Shown here: piece by piece, positions 6,801-14,455 of the stretch | How positions within the stretch are numbered: the first letter of the stretch is position 1 | Layout: each line of letters starts with the position of its first letter | Assembly (NCBI GenBank): GCA_903885855.1 | Contig: CAISKG010000579.1 | Span: 1-18,781, forward strand | Length of the DNA stretch: 18,781 nt | Source of the DNA: an uncultured Planctomycetaceae bacterium | GTDB taxonomy: Bacteria > Planctomycetota > Planctomycetia > Pirellulales > UBA1268 | Reading direction: 5' to 3' | Position numbers and translations under genes: made by a program | Notes under the pieces: generated by a model | Database searches by the model: none | What the model was told of the DNA's origin: nothing | Seen by the model: only the letters and a program-made list of their open reading frames with translations

Positions 6801-9800
6801 ATGTCCACGGATCCCAAAGCAGAGCGGGCCGCCGATCCGGCGGCCGTCGTCCTCGGCTATCTCAACTTCTCCTCCGGCGCCTTCGACCCCGCCGCCTGGC
6901 GCGCGATGTCGGAGCTCTACGCCGCGTTCGAGCCGGACGGCGAGCGCCCGGACGCCGCCGATCAGGCGGCCGCCCTGCTCGAGCGCCGGCTGGCCACGCT
7001 GGCCGCGTCGGAGCCCGCCTTCCGCGACGTCGATCAGGCGCGGGGCGCCCTGGCACGCGTGTTCGGCGAGCTGCTCCCCGCCTACCGCCGCTTCCACGCC
7101 GATCTCCTCGAGCACCAGCCCCCGGGCGCGGTCGAGCGCCCCTTCTTCGTGATGGCGGCGGCGCAGGCGCTGCTGGCCGGCGGCGGGCCGGGCGCGGCGG
7201 ACGCGGTCGAGCGCGCCGTGGCGCGGCTCAACGATTACGTCGGCTGGCGTCCGGTGGCGGCGCTCGAGAACGGTCGCCTCTCCGATCCCTACCCCCACGA
7301 GCGCGTCCGGCCGGTGCCGGTGTTCGTGGCCGGGGCGGGGGTGGCGCACGGCCGCTATCGGGCGCTTGTGTCGAGCGCCGTGGACATCCTCCGCGTGGCC
7401 CCCGAGACGCTCCTCCGCCAGGCCGATTTCGAGCTCGACGCCCTCGAGGAGCTGGCGATCGACCCTCGCGCCTTCGACTTCCTCCACCCGGCCGCCAGTC
7501 GCCCCAATTACCTCTTCGGCCTGTGGGATCCGGCGCGCATCGACCAGCGCGGCCGCTACCGGAGGATGGTCGTCCAGCAGGCCACGCTCGACGGCATCCT
7601 CTCCTGGCCCGACGCCGCCGCGGGCCGCGACGGCCAGGCGGGCCGGGCCGACGAGCTGCGGCTCGAGGCCGGCGCCGTACTCGCCGGCGTGATGCTGATG
7701 GCATCGGGGCTGTCGGGGCACGGCCCCGGCGCGCACCTGGCGACCGCCCCGCTCTCGGAGCTCCTGCCGCGCATCGCCGGCTACCGCGACGAGTTCTACC
7801 GCTGGATGCTCGGCACGCTCCCCCCCGCGCACCGGGCGCGGCTCGACGAGGAGACCGCCCGCCTGCGGCAGCCCTTCGGAGGGGTGCGGCGCCACATCAA
7901 CACGCTCCTGGCCGGGCGCCGGGCCCGGCAGGTGGAGGCGGTGGCCCTGGCGGGGGTGTTCGCGCGCCTGGGACGGGCCGGCGGTGCCGAACGCATGGCG
8001 AGCCTCGTGCCGGCCGCGTCGGCGCGCCTGTTCGCCCGGATCACGAGCCTGGTGGTGGCGGCGCGGCACCGTGCCACGGGGGGCTCGGTCGGCGATCTCG
8101 GCGCCGCGCTCGACGCCCTCGACGGGGCCACGGAGACCCTGTTCCGGGCGGTGGGGTGCGGCGCCGCGGTCGATCCCTGGAACATCCTCGGCTTCTCCGG
8201 CCAGTTTCCCCTCCACGAGCCCGGCGGGGAGAGCCTCGCCGATCCGCGCGTCGACGACCTCGTGGCCACGGTGGGCTCGATCCTCGAGGGCTACGCCGGC
8301 GTGTGGCGTGCGGCGAGCCTCGACGGGCCCGCCGATCTCGTGGCCCGCGCCGGGGCCGCCTGCGAGCGGCTCGCGGCCTGGTGGGACCGCCACGCCACCA
8401 CCACCGTCGGCGGCGTGCCGCACCTCTCCGGCCGCGAGCTGCTCGTCTCCTCGCGGGAGGTGATCGGGGCGCTGGCACGCCGGCGCGAGACCGCCCCCTC
8501 CCCGCCGCCGCCGGGCTTCTGGCGCGGCGCGGTGGCGGAGTTCTCCTCGCCGCAGAGCCACGCCCACGCCGCCGAGGCGCTGCTCCGCGAAGGGGATCTC
8601 GACGGCGCCATGGGGCTGCTCGTGCACTGGGCGTCGCTCCTGGAGGGGGTGGAGGTGGAGCGCCTCGGCGCCACCTGGCTCGCGGCGGCGGGCAAGTGGC
8701 TCGCCTCGGCCACCGCCGACCGCTCCCCGGCCGGCCGCAACCGCGTGCGCCGTTTCCTGGAGCTCGTCGAGGCCAACACCTCCGGCATCGCCGACGCCGT
8801 CGAGCGCTTCGCCGAACGCCCGCGCCGTGACGACGCCCGCGGCGGCGCGCGCGGCGGCTCCGGCGACGGCGGCGACGAGGAACGCGACGAGGAGGGGAGC
8901 GACGCCGCGGAGAGCGTCGCCTCGGCCTACGAGTCGATGGTGTGGCGCGACTCCACCGACGACGGCGTCGACGGCGGGATGCTCGACGTCGACGGGGGCG
9001 GCACCCCCGGCGAGCTGGCCGAGGTGGAGCACGCGGCGGAGTTTCTCGGCGCCCTCTTCCGCCTCCTCCGCGACACGCTCGCCACCCTCTCCGCCGCCGA
9101 CGTCGCCGCGGGCACCGCGCCGGACGCCGCCGAACTCGACGCCGTGGCGGCGTGGGGGCTGCACCTGCGGCGCGTGCGGCGGGCGCTGGTGGCCGCGGCG
9201 CGGGTGGTGGTGGCCTCGGCCGTCGATCCGCCGGCCGGCACGCCGGCTTCCGAGGCCGACCGCATCCGCTGGCAGCGTGACGCCGCCGCGGAACGTCTCG
9301 TGGAGGCCGCGGTGCAGGGGGCGGAGGCCTCGTGGATGCTCTCGGCGCGGCGGCACGTGGGGCGCCCCGCCGCCCTGCCCGGCAAGGACCGCGCCGGTCG
9401 GCGCGGCGCCGTGGGGCGACTGTTCGCGGCGCTGCTGGCGGGCGACGCGGCGGTCGCGGCGGCCTGGCTGGGGGTCGTGCGCCGGCGGCTCGCCGGGCGC
9501 GCGGTGCTGTACGTGCCGCTGGCCCGGGGCGGCCGGCCGGATCGGATCGTGGCCGCCCGCTCGCGCGAGCGACTCCTCGAGCGCCTCGTCGCCTGCCTGC
9601 CGCGGCTGGGGATGGTGGCCGAGACGTCGGGGCTCGTGCACGTCGCCAAGGCGCTCGAGGCCCACCGCCCGCCCGGCCGGGCGACGGTGAGCGAGTTCGA
9701 CCGGGTGTTCGAGGCGGCGGCCACGGCGCTGGTGGAGCGGATCGTGACCAGCGCCGCCGAGGTGGACGCCGACGGCACCGCCCCCCCGACGGCGCTGGTC

Positions 9801-10826
9801 ACGGAGCGGATCCTCGACGGCCTCTCGCTGCTCGTGCCGCGCCTCCTCGACACCTGGACCACGCACGCCCGCCAGCTGCGCCTCTCGATCCTGGAGCGCG
9901 TCCGCGACCAGCGCGCCTTCTCGGCGCTGGGCGAGTTCATCGAGACCTACGGCGCGGGGCTGTTCACGCAGCACTTCCTCGTGCCGCCGTCGCTGCGCGG
10001 GATCCTCCGCGGCGGCGTGCGGCGCTGGCTCGAGGATCTCGTCGAGCGCCACGCCGGCGAGCCCGCCGACGTGACGGTGCCGCTGCGCCCGCGCCGCTTG
10101 CTCGAGGATCTGGCCTCCGGGGTGCTCCCGATGCGCACCGCCGTGGCCCGGATCCGTTTGGCGCTCGAGTGCGTGGCGGAGAACCACGCCGAGTACCGCG
10201 ACTGGAACTCCACCACCACCCAGTCCGACCGGGGGGAGTTTCTCCACGTGTTCCTCGATTTCCTCCGCCTCAAGGCGGAGTACGACCGGATCGCCTGGAC
10301 GCTGCGGCCGGTGAACATGGCCCACCGGGTGCTGGCGCGCCGGGGCGTGCCGGGGGCGGCGGAAGCCTGGCGCGGCCGGCTGCGCGACGAGACGCACGAC
10401 ACCGCCGCCGGGATCGTGGAGCGCCTGGGGAAGCTCGAGGCGCAGTGGGGCGTGCGCCTGGCGTCGGTGGCCGACCGGCTCCGGCGCCCCTTCAGCGCCG
10501 TCCTCGAGCAGGACGACCTCGAGGCGCTGGTGGAGCCGGCGGTGCGCGAATTGTGCAGCGGCGCCCCCGAGGGGGCCGGGGCCCGCTTCGAGGCCAGGGC
10601 CGAGGGCTTCATCGGCGTGGCGGGGGGCTCCGGGGTGGAGATTCCCGAGTGGCTCGAGCGCCTCGGGCAGTCGGTCGACCAGGAGCTCGACCGCCGCTCG
10701 TCCGACGCGCCGGACATCCGCCCCCTCGCGACCCCGGTGGAGGCGGTGCCCTGGCGGCCGATGCGCTGGGAGGACCTGCGCGCCGCGCTCGATCCGGCGC
10801 CGCCGCGGCCCGACGGCGACGCGTAG
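6801..10826 (+). CDS. Large predicted all-helical protein (1341 aa), unknown function
   Basis: I do not recognise a family. The 1341-residue protein has no signal peptide and no membrane span, so it is probably cytosolic. It is rich in Ala, Arg, Glu and Leu with helix-like periodicity almost throughout, and has few cysteines. Two halves are visible. The first spans about 1-673 and contains NYLFGLWDP near 236-244. The second spans about 738-1341. They are separated by a Gly/Asp/Glu/Arg linker at about 674-738 that looks disordered. In the second half, the stretch from YRDWNSTTTQ (about 1130) through RGEFLHVFLDFLRLKAEYDRI and LRPVNMAHRVL is the least repetitive part and the best seed for a homology search. 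I see no Walker, zinc or nuclease motif. The ATG at 6801 has GGAGGA 10 nt upstream. It faces the PQQ-like gene divergently and is followed by a DUF1080 gene with its own likely promoter, so context gives no firm clue. Confidence 0.8.
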   Translation: MSTDPKAERAADPAAVVLGYLNFSSGAFDPAAWRAMSELYAAFEPDGERPDAADQAAALLERRLATLAASEPAFRDVDQARGALARVFGELLPAYRRFHADLLEHQPPGAVERPFFVMAAAQALLAGGGPGAADAVERAVARLNDYVGWRPVAALENGRLSDPYPHERVRPVPVFVAGAGVAHGRYRALVSSAVDILRVAPETLLRQADFELDALEELAIDPRAFDFLHPAASRPNYLFGLWDPARIDQRGRYRRMVVQQATLDGILSWPDAAAGRDGQAGRADELRLEAGAVLAGVMLMASGLSGHGPGAHLATAPLSELLPRIAGYRDEFYRWMLGTLPPAHRARLDEETARLRQPFGGVRRHINTLLAGRRARQVEAVALAGVFARLGRAGGAERMASLVPAASARLFARITSLVVAARHRATGGSVGDLGAALDALDGATETLFRAVGCGAAVDPWNILGFSGQFPLHEPGGESLADPRVDDLVATVGSILEGYAGVWRAASLDGPADLVARAGAACERLAAWWDRHATTTVGGVPHLSGRELLVSSREVIGALARRRETAPSPPPPGFWRGAVAEFSSPQSHAHAAEALLREGDLDGAMGLLVHWASLLEGVEVERLGATWLAAAGKWLASATADRSPAGRNRVRRFLELVEANTSGIADAVERFAERPRRDDARGGARGGSGDGGDEERDEEGSDAAESVASAYESMVWRDSTDDGVDGGMLDVDGGGTPGELAEVEHAAEFLGALFRLLRDTLATLSAADVAAGTAPDAAELDAVAAWGLHLRRVRRALVAAARVVVASAVDPPAGTPASEADRIRWQRDAAAERLVEAAVQGAEASWMLSARRHVGRPAALPGKDRAGRRGAVGRLFAALLAGDAAVAAAWLGVVRRRLAGRAVLYVPLARGGRPDRIVAARSRERLLERLVACLPRLGMVAETSGLVHVAKALEAHRPPGRATVSEFDRVFEAAATALVERIVTSAAEVDADGTAPPTALVTERILDGLSLLVPRLLDTWTTHARQLRLSILERVRDQRAFSALGEFIETYGAGLFTQHFLVPPSLRGILRGGVRRWLEDLVERHAGEPADVTVPLRPRRLLEDLASGVLPMRTAVARIRLALECVAENHAEYRDWNSTTTQSDRGEFLHVFLDFLRLKAEYDRIAWTLRPVNMAHRVLARRGVPGAAEAWRGRLRDETHDTAAGIVERLGKLEAQWGVRLASVADRLRRPFSAVLEQDDLEALVEPAVRELCSGAPEGAGARFEARAEGFIGVAGGSGVEIPEWLERLGQSVDQELDRRSSDAPDIRPLATPVEAVPWRPMRWEDLRAALDPAPPRPDGDA

Positions 10827-10847
10827 GGGCCGCGCGCGTCCTTCGGC

Positions 10848-10853
10848 TATCAT
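10848..10853 (+). promoter_or_regulatory. Possible -10 element (TATCAT) for the DUF1080 gene
   Basis: TATCAT matches 4 of 6 positions of TATAAT. It lies in a short gap of 73 nt between the large unknown gene and the DUF1080 gene, 46 nt before the ATG. No convincing -35 box is visible at 16-18 nt upstream. Confidence 0.35.
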
Positions 10854-10899
10854 CGCCCCCGGCGGGGCGGATCGCCCCCACCCTCCCGGAGACGCCACC

Positions 10900-11580
10900 A
10901 TGCGCCGCACGCCCAGGCTTTCCCCGTCGCCCCTGCCGCCGGTCGCCCTGGCCGCCGCACTGCTCGGCGCGCTGGTCGCGGCGGCGGGCTCCGCGCGCGC
11001 CGAGGCGCCGGGCTTCGTGCCGCTCTTCGACGGCCGGTCGTTCGCCGGCTGGAACGGCGATTTCGACGTGTGGCGTGTCGAGGACGGCGGGATCGTCGCC
11101 GGCTCGCCCGACGCGGCCGCGCCGCGGAACGAGTTCCTCGCCACCGACGCGACGTACGGCGACTTCGAGCTGCGCCTCGAATACAAGCTCGAGGCCAGCG
11201 CCGCGGGCAACGCGGGCGTGCAGTTCCGCTCGGTGCGGATCCCGAACCACCACGAGGTGAGCGGGTACCAGGCCGACATCGGCCCGGGGTACTTCGGCGC
11301 CCTCTACGACGAGAGCCGGCGCAACAAGCTCCTGGCGGTGCCGGCGGAGCGGATGGTGGCCGCGGCACTCGCGGGCGGCGTCGACGGCTGGCATGCCTAC
11401 CGCATCCGCGCCGAGGGCAACCGGATCCGCCTCGAGCTCAACGGCGTGGAGACGGTCGACTGGACCGATCCCGACGCCGGGATCGCCCGCGCGGGCATGA
11501 TCGCGCTGCAGATCCACGGGGGGATGACGGGCACGATCCGCTACCGCAACATCCGCATCCGCCCGCTCGGCGGGGAGTGA
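10900..11580 (+). CDS. Secreted DUF1080 / 3-keto-disaccharide hydrolase-type protein
   Basis: The 226-residue protein has a signal peptide (about 1-34, hydrophobic LAAALLGALVAAAGSARA). A single DUF1080 domain of concanavalin-like jelly-roll type follows. Typical features are FVPLFDGRSFAGWNG at the domain start, FLATDATYGDFELRLEYKL, NAGVQFRSVRIPNHHEVSGY, the GALYDESRR segment and the C-terminal GTIRYRNIRIRPL. Members of this family are abundant in planctomycetes. Some hydrolyse 3-keto-glycosides, which fits an exported role in polysaccharide or glycoside breakdown; the substrate cannot be read from sequence. GGAGA about 8 nt before the ATG serves as ribosome binding site. A perfect GC-rich hairpin starts one base after the stop. 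Its neighbours (a large unknown gene and lipB) do not form a sugar-use cluster, so this is a stand-alone gene. Confidence 0.88.
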   Translation: MRRTPRLSPSPLPPVALAAALLGALVAAAGSARAEAPGFVPLFDGRSFAGWNGDFDVWRVEDGGIVAGSPDAAAPRNEFLATDATYGDFELRLEYKLEASAAGNAGVQFRSVRIPNHHEVSGYQADIGPGYFGALYDESRRNKLLAVPAERMVAAALAGGVDGWHAYRIRAEGNRIRLELNGVETVDWTDPDAGIARAGMIALQIHGGMTGTIRYRNIRIRPLGGE

Positions 11581-11596
11581 GCGGCCCGGGGGCCGC
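11581..11596 (+). terminator. GC-rich hairpin after the DUF1080 gene, possible terminator without T-run
   Basis: GCGGCCC (11581-11587) and GGGCCGC (11590-11596) are perfect inverted copies, directly after the stop codon. No T-run follows. It could slow polymerase or protect the transcript end, but it is not a canonical intrinsic terminator, and such palindromes are common by chance at this GC content. Confidence 0.3.
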
Positions 11597-11624
11597 CCCG
11601 TGGCGGGACGGTGGGGTGGGCTGC

Positions 11625-11630
11625 TAGAAA
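11625..11630 (+). promoter_or_regulatory. Possible -10 element (TAGAAA) placing lipB on a leaderless transcript
   Basis: TAGAAA ends 7 nt before the ATG at 11638, so transcription would begin at or next to the start codon. No Shine-Dalgarno sequence precedes this ATG. No good -35 box is seen. Confidence 0.35.
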
Positions 11631-11637
11631 CGTCTGC

Positions 11638-12429
11638 ATGGACCCGCCGCCCCGCGCCGCCGTGCCTGCCCGTCGCGCCTCCCGCCCCGCGCGGCGCCCG
11701 GTGATGGTCTGGCTCGCCGGCACGATCGGCCTCGACGCCTGGGGCGCGATGGGGGAGCGGCTGGCGTGGGACGTCTCGGAGCCCGACGGCAGGCCTCCGA
11801 CGCTCGTGATCTGCGAGCTCGAGCCGTCGATCACGGTCGGCCGGCTCGGCTCGCGCTTCGACGTCGAGCTCACCGACGAGGAGCTGTCGCGCGAGCGGAC
11901 GCCGCTGCGCTTCATCGGCCGCGGCGGCGGCGCCATCCTCCACTATCCCGGGCAGGTGCACGTGGCCCTGTTCGCCCGGCTCACCGATCTGGGGCTCGAT
12001 CCGTGCGACGCCGGCGGCCTCGTCGAACGCATGGAGACGGGGCTCGAGGAGGCGGTGCGGCGCCTGCGCTGCCCGGTGGCACGCGACTCCGGCCGGCACG
12101 GCGTGTTCGGCCGCGTCGGCCTCCTCGCCGCCGTGGGGATGGCGGTGCGCCGCGGGGTGTCGAGCCACGGCGCCTGGCTCAACGTCACCCCGCCGCCGGC
12201 CGCCGGCCGCCGCGTGCGCACCGCCTGCGGGCGGCCGCGCGACGGCGCGGCGATGTCGAGCGTCGAGGCCGACGTGCGCCGCCGCGTGCGCCTCCAGGAC
12301 GCCCGCTCCGCCCTCGTCGAACAGCTCGTCGACGCCTACGCTTTCCCATCCTGCCACGTGCAGTCGGGCTTCCCCCTCCCGCTCCGCTCCGGGGGCGATT
12401 CCCGCGAGGTGTTCCGCAGTGTCGGCTGA
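11638..12429 (+). CDS. lipB: LipB-like lipoyl(octanoyl) transferase lacking the usual catalytic lysine
   Basis: LipB moves octanoate from acyl carrier protein to lipoyl domains. This 263-residue protein has the family landmarks in order: RGGGAILHYPGQ matching the RGGxVTYHGPGQ motif (about 99-110), SSHGAWLNV matching the HGxALN motif (about 174-182), and a Cys, C197 in TACG, at the position of the catalytic cysteine. The segment GVFGRVGLLAAVGMAV aligns without gaps to the E. coli block GVYVDGKKICSLGLRI. Both lysines there are replaced: Gly161 and Leu162 (nt 12121-12123). The catalytic Cys/Lys pair is thus incomplete, so activity by the known mechanism is uncertain. The start could be the ATG at 11638, the GTG at 11701 or ATG at 11704, or an in-frame GTG at 11611. 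The first 22 residues are Pro/Arg-rich and outside the fold. The gene overlaps lipA by 11 nt. Confidence 0.82.
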   Translation: MDPPPRAAVPARRASRPARRPVMVWLAGTIGLDAWGAMGERLAWDVSEPDGRPPTLVICELEPSITVGRLGSRFDVELTDEELSRERTPLRFIGRGGGAILHYPGQVHVALFARLTDLGLDPCDAGGLVERMETGLEEAVRRLRCPVARDSGRHGVFGRVGLLAAVGMAVRRGVSSHGAWLNVTPPPAAGRRVRTACGRPRDGAAMSSVEADVRRRVRLQDARSALVEQLVDAYAFPSCHVQSGFPLPLRSGGDSREVFRSVG

Positions 12430-13381
12430 CGACTCCCGCCCCTTCGCGCCGCTGCCGATCGTCGACGGCGCCACGCCGGCCACGGCGGCGTCGTGCGCCA
12501 CCGTCCCGGCCGCCGCGCCGGGGCGGCGCCTGCCCCCCTGGCTGCGGCAGAATCTCGCGCCGGGCGGGGGGCATGGCGAGACCGCCGGCCTGATCGCGGA
12601 ACTGGGCCTTGAGACCGTCTGCTCGTCGGCCAAGTGCCCCAACCGGCTGGAGTGCTGGTCGGCGCGGACGGCGACCTTCATGATCCTCGGCAACGTCTGC
12701 ACGCGTCCCTGCGGATTCTGCTCGGTGCCGCGCGGCAAGACCGAGGCCCTCGAGGCCGACGAGCCCGAGCGCGTCGCCGAGGCGGCCCGGCGCCTGGGGC
12801 TCGCGCACGTCGTGATCACGAGCGTCACGCGCGACGATCTCCCCGACGGCGGCGCGGAGCACTTCCGGCGCACGGTGGAGGCGGTGCGCGCCGCCACCGG
12901 GGCCGCGGTCGAGGTGCTCGTACCCGACTTCCTCGGCAAGGACGGGGCCCTGGAGCGCGTGATGGCCTCGCGCCCCGAGGTCTTCAACCACAACACCGAG
13001 ACGGTGCCCCGGCTCTACCGCGAGGTGCGCGGCCGCAAGAGCCGCTACGCCTGGACGCTCGGCCTGCTGCGCGAGGCCAAGCGCCTCGATCCCGCCACGC
13101 GCACCAAGAGCGGCCTGATGCTCGGCCTGGGGGAGACGCGCGACGAGCTCCTCGACGTGCTCGCCGACCTCCTCGGTGCCGGGGTCGATTTCCTCACGCT
13201 CGGGCAGTATCTCCAGCCGACGCTCGACTCGCTCCCCGTCACGCGCTACGTGCCGCCGGAGGAGTTCGACGAGCTGGGCACGCTCGCGAGGCGGATGGGC
13301 TTCCGCCGCGTCGCCTCCGGGCCGCTGGTGCGCTCGAGCTACCACGCCCGCGAGATGACCGAGGACGGCCGCGTGGCCTGA
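12419..13381 (+). CDS. lipA: Lipoyl synthase, radical SAM enzyme
   Basis: LipA inserts two sulfurs into octanoyl groups on lipoyl domains. The 320-residue protein has the auxiliary cluster motif with C68, C73 and C79 (CSSAKCPNRLECW) and the radical SAM motif C94-x3-C98-x2-C101 (CTRPCGFC). It also has the C-terminal RSSYHA (305-310), whose serine ligates the auxiliary iron-sulfur cluster. Further typical blocks are ITSVTRDDLPDGGA, FNHNTETVPRLY, KSGLMLGLGE and LTLGQYLQPT. All essential residues are intact. An N-terminal extension of about 35 residues is Ala/Pro-rich. The GTG at 12419 is chosen because it overlaps the lipB stop in the manner of coupled genes; a later start near the WLRQNL segment cannot be ruled out. 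It ends 9 nt from the convergent sigma-54 activator gene, with no terminator between them. Confidence 0.96.
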   Translation: MSADDSRPFAPLPIVDGATPATAASCATVPAAAPGRRLPPWLRQNLAPGGGHGETAGLIAELGLETVCSSAKCPNRLECWSARTATFMILGNVCTRPCGFCSVPRGKTEALEADEPERVAEAARRLGLAHVVITSVTRDDLPDGGAEHFRRTVEAVRAATGAAVEVLVPDFLGKDGALERVMASRPEVFNHNTETVPRLYREVRGRKSRYAWTLGLLREAKRLDPATRTKSGLMLGLGETRDELLDVLADLLGAGVDFLTLGQYLQPTLDSLPVTRYVPPEEFDELGTLARRMGFRRVASGPLVRSSYHAREMTEDGRVA

Positions 13382-13390
13382 GCGGCGGGA

Positions 13391-14455
13391 TCAGTCGGCC
13401 TCCTCGAGGCCGTGCTCCTTGAGCTTGTTGCGCAGGGTGTTGCGGTTGATGCCCAGCCGGGCCGCCGCCTTGAGCTGCACGCCGTTGCAGGCGGCGAGCA
13501 TCTGCGAGATCAGCTCGCGCTCCACCCGGCTCACCACCCGGTCGAAGAGGTTGTCGTCGTCGGCGGCCGCGGTCGCCATCCCCTGCTCGACGAGGTCGCG
13601 CGCCAGGCTGTCGAGATCGCCGCCGCGGCTGGGGATCGAGCGCGCGGGGCGCTCGCCGCGGATCCCGGGGGGGAGGAGATCGAGCGTCAGTTCGTCGCCG
13701 TGGGCCAGCACCACGCAACGCTCGACCACGTTCTGCAGCTCGCGCACGTTGCCCGGCCAGTGGTACTTCACCAGCGCCGCCAGGGCCTCCTTGTCGACCT
13801 TCGCCACGGTGCGGTCGTTGGCCCGCCCGTAGACGTCGAGGAAGTGCGAGACGAGGGCCGGGATGTCCTCGCGGCGGGCGCGCAGCGGGGGGATCTGGAT
13901 CGGGACGACGTTGAGGCGGTAGTAGAGATCCTCGCGGAAGCTGCCGCGGGCCACCTCGTCGAGGAGCTCCCGGTTGCTGGCGGCGATGACGCGCGTGTCG
14001 ACGTGGATCGTCTCGGTGTCGCCCACGCGCTCGAACTCGCGTTCCTGGAGGACGCGCAGGAGCTTGACCTGCAGCTTGGCGGTGGTGGAGTTGATCTCGT
14101 CGAGGAAGATCGTGCCGGTGTGGGCCGACTCGAATCGCCCGGCGCGGTTGGCGACGGCACCGGTGAAGCTTCCGCGCACGTGGCCGAAGAGCTCGCTCTC
14201 CAGGAGACTCTCCGAGAGGGCCCCGCAGTTGACGCGCACGAAGGGGCCGGAATTGCGCGGCGAGAGCTGGTGCACCGCCTTGGCGATCAGCTCCTTGCCC
14301 GTGCCGGTCTCGCCGACGAGGAGCACCGAGGCGTTCGACACGGCCACACGCCGCGTCATCGCGTACACCTCCTGCATCGCCGGGCCGCCGCCGATCAGCC
14401 CCCGGATCGGGGGCGCCGGGGTGTCGTCACCGGGTTGGCCGGAAGGAGGCGGCAT
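13391..14455 (-). CDS. Orphan sigma-54-dependent enhancer-binding regulator without a sensory domain
   Basis: This 354-residue protein is an AAA+ sigma-54 activator followed by a Fis-type helix-turn-helix. Visible motifs are Walker A GETGTGKE (48-55), the sigma-54 contact loop GSFTGA (95-100; Ser in place of the usual first Ala), Walker B GTIFLDE (114-120), the FREDLYYRLNV block (173-183), sensor II WPGNVREL (233-240), and a C-terminal HTH with LKAAARLGINRNTLRNKL (329-346). It hydrolyses ATP to open promoters held by RNA polymerase with sigma-54. There is no N-terminal receiver, GAF or PAS domain; only about 18 residues precede the AAA+ core, as in PspF. Control must then come from a partner or from expression level. 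The start lies inside the end of the HEAT-repeat gene (29-nt overlap) and has no Shine-Dalgarno, implying translational coupling to that gene. Confidence 0.93.
   Translation of the reverse strand: MPPPSGQPGDDTPAPPIRGLIGGGPAMQEVYAMTRRVAVSNASVLLVGETGTGKELIAKAVHQLSPRNSGPFVRVNCGALSESLLESELFGHVRGSFTGAVANRAGRFESAHTGTIFLDEINSTTAKLQVKLLRVLQEREFERVGDTETIHVDTRVIAASNRELLDEVARGSFREDLYYRLNVVPIQIPPLRARREDIPALVSHFLDVYGRANDRTVAKVDKEALAALVKYHWPGNVRELQNVVERCVVLAHGDELTLDLLPPGIRGERPARSIPSRGGDLDSLARDLVEQGMATAAADDDNLFDRVVSRVERELISQMLAACNGVQLKAAARLGINRNTLRNKLKEHGLEEAD

Noticed and set aside
6771..11279. A 1502-codon minus-strand open frame opposite the large unknown gene
   Set aside because: Its composition is typical of an antisense shadow (runs of Arg, Gly, His, Pro). 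It also runs antisense through the signal peptide and domain start of the DUF1080 gene. The plus-strand frame has a ribosome binding site and helical periodicity.
13382..13390. Search for a bidirectional terminator between lipA and the sigma-54 activator gene
   Set aside because: Only 9 nt separate the two stop codons, and no hairpin with T-run is visible there.
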